Origin: Chelydra serpentina
Lineage: Eukaryota; Chordata; Testudines; Chelydridae
Reading direction: 5' to 3'
Assembly: GCA_037349315.1 (NCBI GenBank)
Contig: JBAIAC010000030.1
Span: 10,499,501-10,563,500, forward strand
Length of the DNA stretch: 64,000 bases
Made by a program: the position numbers and the translations under genes. Each line of letters starts with the position of its first letter. The first letter of the stretch is position 1. Shown here in pieces: positions 59,364 to 64,000 of this stretch. Below the pieces are notes generated by a model. It was not told where the DNA came from and did no database searches. It worked only from the letters and a program-made list of their open reading frames with translations.

Positions 59364-60205
59364 TGCCTACAGAAGTAAAACAGAAGTCACTGTCTGTTGG
59401 ACTCATCTCAGGCTCCACAGCTGAAGATAGCCAGTGGCCTAAGATTGGACTCTGTGGTTCCTAAGTACGGATTCTACAACAAATGCCTGCAATACCAGCT
59501 AAGTCTATGGACTACATTTTCTCTGACACTGACTCTTTGGTACCGGTACTCTCAGGTACCCAATTTTCCAATACCAATGTTTACCACCATGGTACCATGT
59601 GCAGGAACTGTCACATTGGTACCAACTCCCTCCACTTGTCAAGTGGAAGGGATTCTGGGGCACACTAACCTACCAGAAAAGGTAGATTTGCCCCTGGTGT
59701 ACATGTCCTCCTTTTCATCATACTAGGGAGTCTTCTCCTCTTGACTCTACATACTCTCCACAATATCACATTAGGAATTAGGGAGTAGCTTAACAGACTG
59801 CTTTCTGAGCAGACCTCCTTGGTATCCTCCCCTAGGTCCACCAGTTCAGTATTCAGATTGTTTTCAATCAGGCACACCATGTGGTATTTTGATACCTACA
59901 GAAATATTTTTTTGAGATATCAGATTCTACTGCTTCTTATTTCCCTGGATGGAAACAGAGTTGAGACCTAGTGCTTTCTGATTAGAACTTTACTTATATC
60001 ACAGTAATAATTTTAAAGAATGTCTCCAAAAATGCATTCTGCAGACTGACAAACTGCAAGATACGCACCATAATTGCTAGATGGGCTTCCAGCAAATAAA
60101 TGTCAGAAAAGGCCATAGTAGAAGCTTTACCAGAGTCTGACATCTGTCCCTGGTAGTACTTCTAACATCTATCACTAGCAGTTCTCTATGGGGACAATAT
60201 GCCAT

Positions 60206-60580
60206 GCTGTCACAGTGGTGAAAATGTGTCAACACTGAGGGAATTGTTAAGGTTGACTGAGGCCATACCAAATTCATATGGTCTTCCCTGTGAAATCTGG
60301 CTGTTGTAGGAGGTCACAGTATTGCCACCCTTACTTTTGCGCTGCCTTCTGAGCTGGGTGGCCAGAGAGTGGTAGCTGCTGCCTGGGCACCCAGCTTTGA
60401 AGGCAATGCCACCGCAATAAGTAGTGCAGAAATGAGGGCACCATGCTATGGCGGGGTCATCACTTTTGGTGAGGGCAGGGCTGGCCATGGGGTTGACAAC
60501 ATGAGCGTGAAATTTAAGATTTTTTAAATCCTATGACCATGAAATTTACCAAAATGGACTGTGAATTTGGTATGACCCTA
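60206..60580 (-). mobile_element. hAT-related element, truncated or rearranged
   Basis: On -, it starts tagggtcataccaaattcac and passes gtccattttggtaaatttca and GC-rich blocks shared with 56722-57507 (gctgggtggccagagagtgg on +). The far end is rearranged and carries an extra accaaattcat word, so no clean target duplication is seen. Confidence 0.65.
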
Positions 60581-61385
60581 GTTAGGGGGCAGTGGTAACC
60601 ACTGAAACATGCAAGTGCCATGAAGTCCATAAAACCACATTTTAAAAGAAAGGGCCCTAATTGCTTATTCCTTACAAATAACTGCTTTATATTGGTCAAT
60701 TTTTAGTCCGAATGAATGTATTAAAATGGAACTCATTTTACCACCCTGTTAAACATTAATTTTATTTTGTTTATCTTATTAGCCATAGAGTACTAGATCT
60801 TTCTACTGTTCTGACCACAGTGTGGTCCAAAGGCATGTTTTTCATTTAGCCCATAGCAACAGTAAGTTTTAATAACTACAAAAGCTGCCATTCCAAGCCA
60901 TTAATCATCAGTGAGCAATGAGCCAATGTTCTAACCATATATCATGGATTATTTAAAAAACAAAAGACAGATGTTCACAGTTCAGATTAATATAACAGAA
61001 TGCATTTCTACGTAAAATGATTATATGAGGAAGGTTCAAGTTTGCCTGGAAGGTAAATAGAACATGTAAATTCTGGTTCCCACGCAATCACCAGTCTGTC
61101 CTTTCAGTGAGGGCTGGGGATAATATAAGAACAATTACTTATTATATTCAGGTAACATAGCCAAGCTGAAGCGGACTATTCAATATAATACAGAGATCAT
61201 TATTTGAAGACTTCTTTAAAAAAAACCACCCACATTCTTTAATATTTTTGCTGCAGTGCCTCTGTTTGTAAATGTTCAAAATGGGGGGCATGTGATGTGT
61301 TCAGTTGCATGACTCATTAATACATTAGGCGTCATACCCCTTGTGTCAGAACTGGTGCCATTCTGTAATAATTTCTTATTATTAT
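60581..61385. other. Intron, no gene seen
   Basis: AT-rich, with no recognised element. Confidence 0.5.
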
Positions 61386-61744
61386 TTCCTTGGGTGCTTT
61401 TCCATATGTATTCCACTCTTGGTGCACATGCAGTCCATGAACTCAAGGTCAGATTCTTTTGGCTAGTAGTGTCTGTTGGAGGCTGCACCTGTGCTCCAGA
61501 TATCTCTGTGCCTCCCATCTGAGGCCATAAAGTGCCAGTGACCCCAGCTATCCTGCAGTTCATTCTTATTGGCTGCGATTACAAGTCAGAACTTGAGCAG
61601 TGTCTGAACCTCTTCTTCATTGTGCAATTAACCCTTTGACGTCTAAAAAGTTCTTGATAGTTTTAATGTTACTTAGTTATAGTTATTAGTCTCTTTATAC
61701 CCCTTGAAAAAACCCAAACTTTTTTCTTAATTTCCTCATGAGAC

Positions 61745-62740
61745 TTTCCTGGTATGTGGTCCAGGTCTTATGGTGGAGCAGAAGTCTTCTGAGTTTAAAA
61801 GCTGGCCATCTTGTGTTGCAGTGATGCCACTTATTGATAGGTGCACCAGCTGCCTCTTGTGCCTCAGCGAGGGCCACATTCCTGAAAAATGTGCCGTTTG
61901 CAGGTTGCTCTGTTTGAGAACCCAAAAGGCATGAGTGGTTCACCAAAAACTTTTTGTTGGGGAGTTCTGTGTGCCCCTCTTCAGCTCCTGGAGTGGCTGA
62001 GAATGATAAGTCTGGGAAAACCTCTTCAAAAAGTCCTCTACTGAGCCTGGCATCAGTTCACAGTTCTGGGACGTATGTCTCAAAGAAACCATCTTCCCTG
62101 ATGGTAAATTATCTATAATCGGGGGAGGAAGGAGCACCGCTCTGCTAAGGGGCACAGATCAAGGTCACCTTCATTGAGTCCCAGCAAAAAAAAAAAAAAA
62201 GGCAGATTTTGCCTCATCCTTTACCAGAAGAGGCTATTATGCCTCCACCCCCAACAACAGTGGATGATTTTACTCATTTTCAGGACCTCTTCAAAAGAGT
62301 GGCTAATGAGTTCAAGATCACTCTGGAGGAGGTGTCAGAGACTCAGCATGAGCTGACCGACATTACAACCTTCGATCTCCTCCAAGGTCACCCTACCTAT
62401 TAATGGAGCCATTATGGACCCTGCCAAGAATATCTGACAAACCCCAGCTACCATACCCCCTACCTGCAAAAAAGCATACCGGAAATACTATATCTCCTCC
62501 AGGGCCTCAGAATTCCTTTTCACTCAACCAGCACCAAATTCACTGGTGGTAGAAGCAGCCAACCAAAAGAACAAACAGCAGCATTTCCAGTCCACTCCCA
62601 CCCACTCTGGTGCTTATACTTCCAATCCAAACTCTTGGTCACCATTTACTCCCATTCTACCACAACTGGCGAACCATCACTATGGACAGATGGGCCCTAG
62701 AGGCCATCTGATGGGCTATTCCATCCCTTCGTGTGCATAA
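61745..62740 (+). pseudogene. DIRS copy 3 gag-like ORF, broken
   Basis: Cysteine/histidine knuckle at about 61825-61905. Helical RVANEFKITLEEVSETQHEL (62209 frame, FQDLFKRVANEFK before it). P/S/N-rich C-terminus (STPTHSGAYTSNPNSWSPF, 62546-62740). Frames change at least twice. The poly-A run at 62186-62200 sits within the ORF. Confidence 0.6.
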
Positions 62741-63630
62741 ACAGACAAGGGGGAGCTCAATCCCACTCGCTCTCCACAGATACTATGAAACTTTGGAATT
62801 GGTGCCTCCAATGCAATATCCAAATTTCAGCCTCCTACCTATCTAAGGAGGAAGTAGACTGCTCCAAACAGGTACAAAGCGTACTATTACATAGCAGAAC
62901 AAAATGCACACGTACCACCTATCTCCATAAATGGACTAGGTTCACTCAGTGCTCTGCCAAGCAAACCGCTCCTGCTTCCGCCCTTCTTTCACTAATACTA
63001 GAGTATCTTTTAGAACTTAAATTATCTGGGCTCTCCTTTAGCTCCATAAAGGTACATCTGGCAGCAATTACGGCATTTCACAGTAAGACCAGAGACACTA
63101 CTATCTTCGCCCACCCCATCACAAAGCAGTTCCTCAAGGGCCTACAGACCCTATACCCGGACATTAGACCACCCACTCAACTCTGGGACCTACAATTGAT
63201 CCTCACATGCTTGATGTGCCATCCATATGAGCCACTTGCAACATGCTCCCTCCTACATCTGTCCATGAAAACTGCGTTTTTAGTTGCCATTACATCTGCC
63301 AGACATGTAGGAGAACTTGGAGTGCTTATGGCTGACCCACCGTACACTATATTTTTAAGGACAAAGTCACACTCCGAACGCATCCTAAATTTCTCCCGAA
63401 GGTGCCTCCCTCCTTCCACCTCAATGAACCTATCCATATACCAACCTTTTTTCCTAAACCCCATGCGAACACTTTCGAATCAGCGATGCACAAACTCGAC
63501 GTGCGCAGAACATTGTCCTTTTATTTGGACAGGACTAAGCCCTTTAGGGCTTCCCCTAAGCTTTTCATTTCAGTCACAGAATGATCCAGAGGCAAATCCA
63601 TCTCTACCCAGAGAATATCCAGTTGGCTAG
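62731..63630 (+). pseudogene. DIRS copy 3 RNase H end fused to tyrosine recombinase N-part
   Basis: A 299-codon open frame. It starts with RNase H text (QGGAQSHSL, LWNWCLQCN, ISASYLS) and then enters the recombinase core-binding part (RTTYLHKWTRF, SFSSIKVHLAAITAFHSKTR, QFLKGLQTLYPDI) and the early catalytic part (LSMKTAFLVAITSARHVGEL, carrying the first catalytic R). A frame change near 63350-63400 moves the rest (NEPIHIPTFFPKPH, DRTKPFRASPKLFISV) into another frame. The H-x-x-R/Y part was not found before the terminus. The open length reflects deletion fusing two domains, not a working gene. Confidence 0.75.
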
Positions 63631-63791
63631 CAGACTGCATCTGCCTATGCTACCAACTAAAGAAGATGAATCCTCTAACTTCTGTTAGAGCACACTCCAC
63701 CAGATCTGTGTCAGAACTGTGCTGTCTACAGCTTTCTTACCAGATCTGAAGTCCCTACCTCTTTAAGAGATACTGCTTTTCAGTCACCTGG

Positions 63792-63892
63792 AGTGGAGCA
63801 CCCACAGGGACACTCATCACGAAGAAGAGGAGGTTACTCACTGTGCAGTAACTGACGTTCTTCAAGATGAGTGTCCCTGTGGGTGCTCCACT
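63792..63892. repeat. Perfect 27-nt inverted repeat at DIRS copy 3 end
   Basis: 63792-63818 (starts agtggagcacccacaggg) and 63866-63892 are exact inverse copies around a 47-nt spacer. This resembles the complementary blocks used by DIRS ends. Confidence 0.92.
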
Positions 63893-64000
63893 ACCCATGC
63901 TCTTCCCCTCTACTGCAGAGTTTGGAGCGGTCTCTGTTGTAGAAAAGGCAATGAGGAACCTGGGCCATGTGCGCGCGTAATTGAGACACATTTGGCACGT

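Larger units (their letters stand above)
57777..60205 (+). mobile_element. DIRS copy 2, 5' part, split by a solo LTR
   Basis: The left terminal text (gtacacaagaattccaattc, caccctaagcatgtg), cagttccttctaaccgctca and then gag-like text rich in ggtacc (59510-59660) parallel the DIRS element at 41874. A solo LTR (58545-59363) interrupts the gag region. The copy ends where a hAT-related element begins near 60206. No intact ORF remains, and RT, RNase H and recombinase are absent. Confidence 0.65.
61386..64000 (+). mobile_element. DIRS copy 3, internally deleted, runs off window
   Basis: The left terminus reads catatgtattccactcttgg, then gtgcacatgcag. The gag-like part at about 61745-62740 includes a knuckle-like CTSCLLCLSEGHIPEKCAVC. 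It passes directly into the end of RNase H (NRQGGAQSHSL) and the tyrosine recombinase at 62731-63630. The reverse transcriptase and most of RNase H are missing. A 27-nt inverted repeat lies near the 3' side (63792-63892). Confidence 0.75.

Overview
The window is intronic and repeat-rich vertebrate DNA. The repeat set (CR1 and L2 LINEs, DIRS tyrosine-recombinase retroelements, a Penelope/Neptune-like element with a GIY-YIG domain, PIF/Harbinger and hAT transposons with their MITEs, a tRNA-headed SINE with a CR1-like tail, MIR-type SINEs) points to a sauropsid, most likely a turtle. That identification rests on remembered repeat families, not on a search.

The host gene is on the + strand: four coding exons of ATRNL1 (attractin-like 1) at 16948-17161, 21695-21883, 30625-30843 and 40901-41038. 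Together they encode the end of the C-type lectin domain, two PSI-like cysteine-rich modules and the first laminin-EGF repeat. All four exons have good AG/GT borders and every junction is phase 1. The rest is intron, and the last intron runs at least 22.9 kb to the window end with no further exon recognised.

Layout. 1-2845: decayed CR1. 3645-4055: Harbinger-type MITE next to a palindromic Penelope-type terminus. 4070-9219: complete 5.15-kb PIF/Harbinger transposon with TAA target duplications, an uninterrupted 427-codon transposase (- strand), and a two-exon Myb/SANT-like partner gene (+ strand) with two in-frame stops; an 80-bp minisatellite lies in that gene's intron. 10631-12078: nested G/C-rich DNA transposons. 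13850-15020: DIRS 5' fragment and a Penelope-like fragment. 18275-19439: MIR-type SINE, a 296-bp Harbinger MITE and a hAT MITE. 20904-21330: LTR-like block. 22405-23034: CR1 tail with a foldback insertion, then a small hAT-like MITE. 27141-27443: hAT MITE. 30112-30151: hammerhead-like motif in a Penelope-type tail. 32880-36240: decayed non-LTR element (- strand) with a YADD box. 37084-37347: 131-bp tandem duplication. 38240-39080: possible processed pseudogene. 39620-40733: CR1 3' end with a DIRS fragment inside, then a hAT MITE. 41133-41257: hAT MITE. 41874-47780: near full-length DIRS element interrupted by a SINE. 50400-51730: L2 LINE and L2-type tails. 52333-53348: CR1 fragment and a solo LTR. 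55612-55907: second 296-bp Harbinger MITE. 56722-57507: hAT element. 57777-64000: two further DIRS copies, one split by a solo LTR.

The only working host function visible is ATRNL1. The remaining coding capacity belongs to mobile elements, and only the Harbinger transposase looks intact. The window is most useful as a record of nested insertion: many elements carry exact target-site duplications that fix their borders, and an autonomous Harbinger sits beside MITEs sharing its ends.
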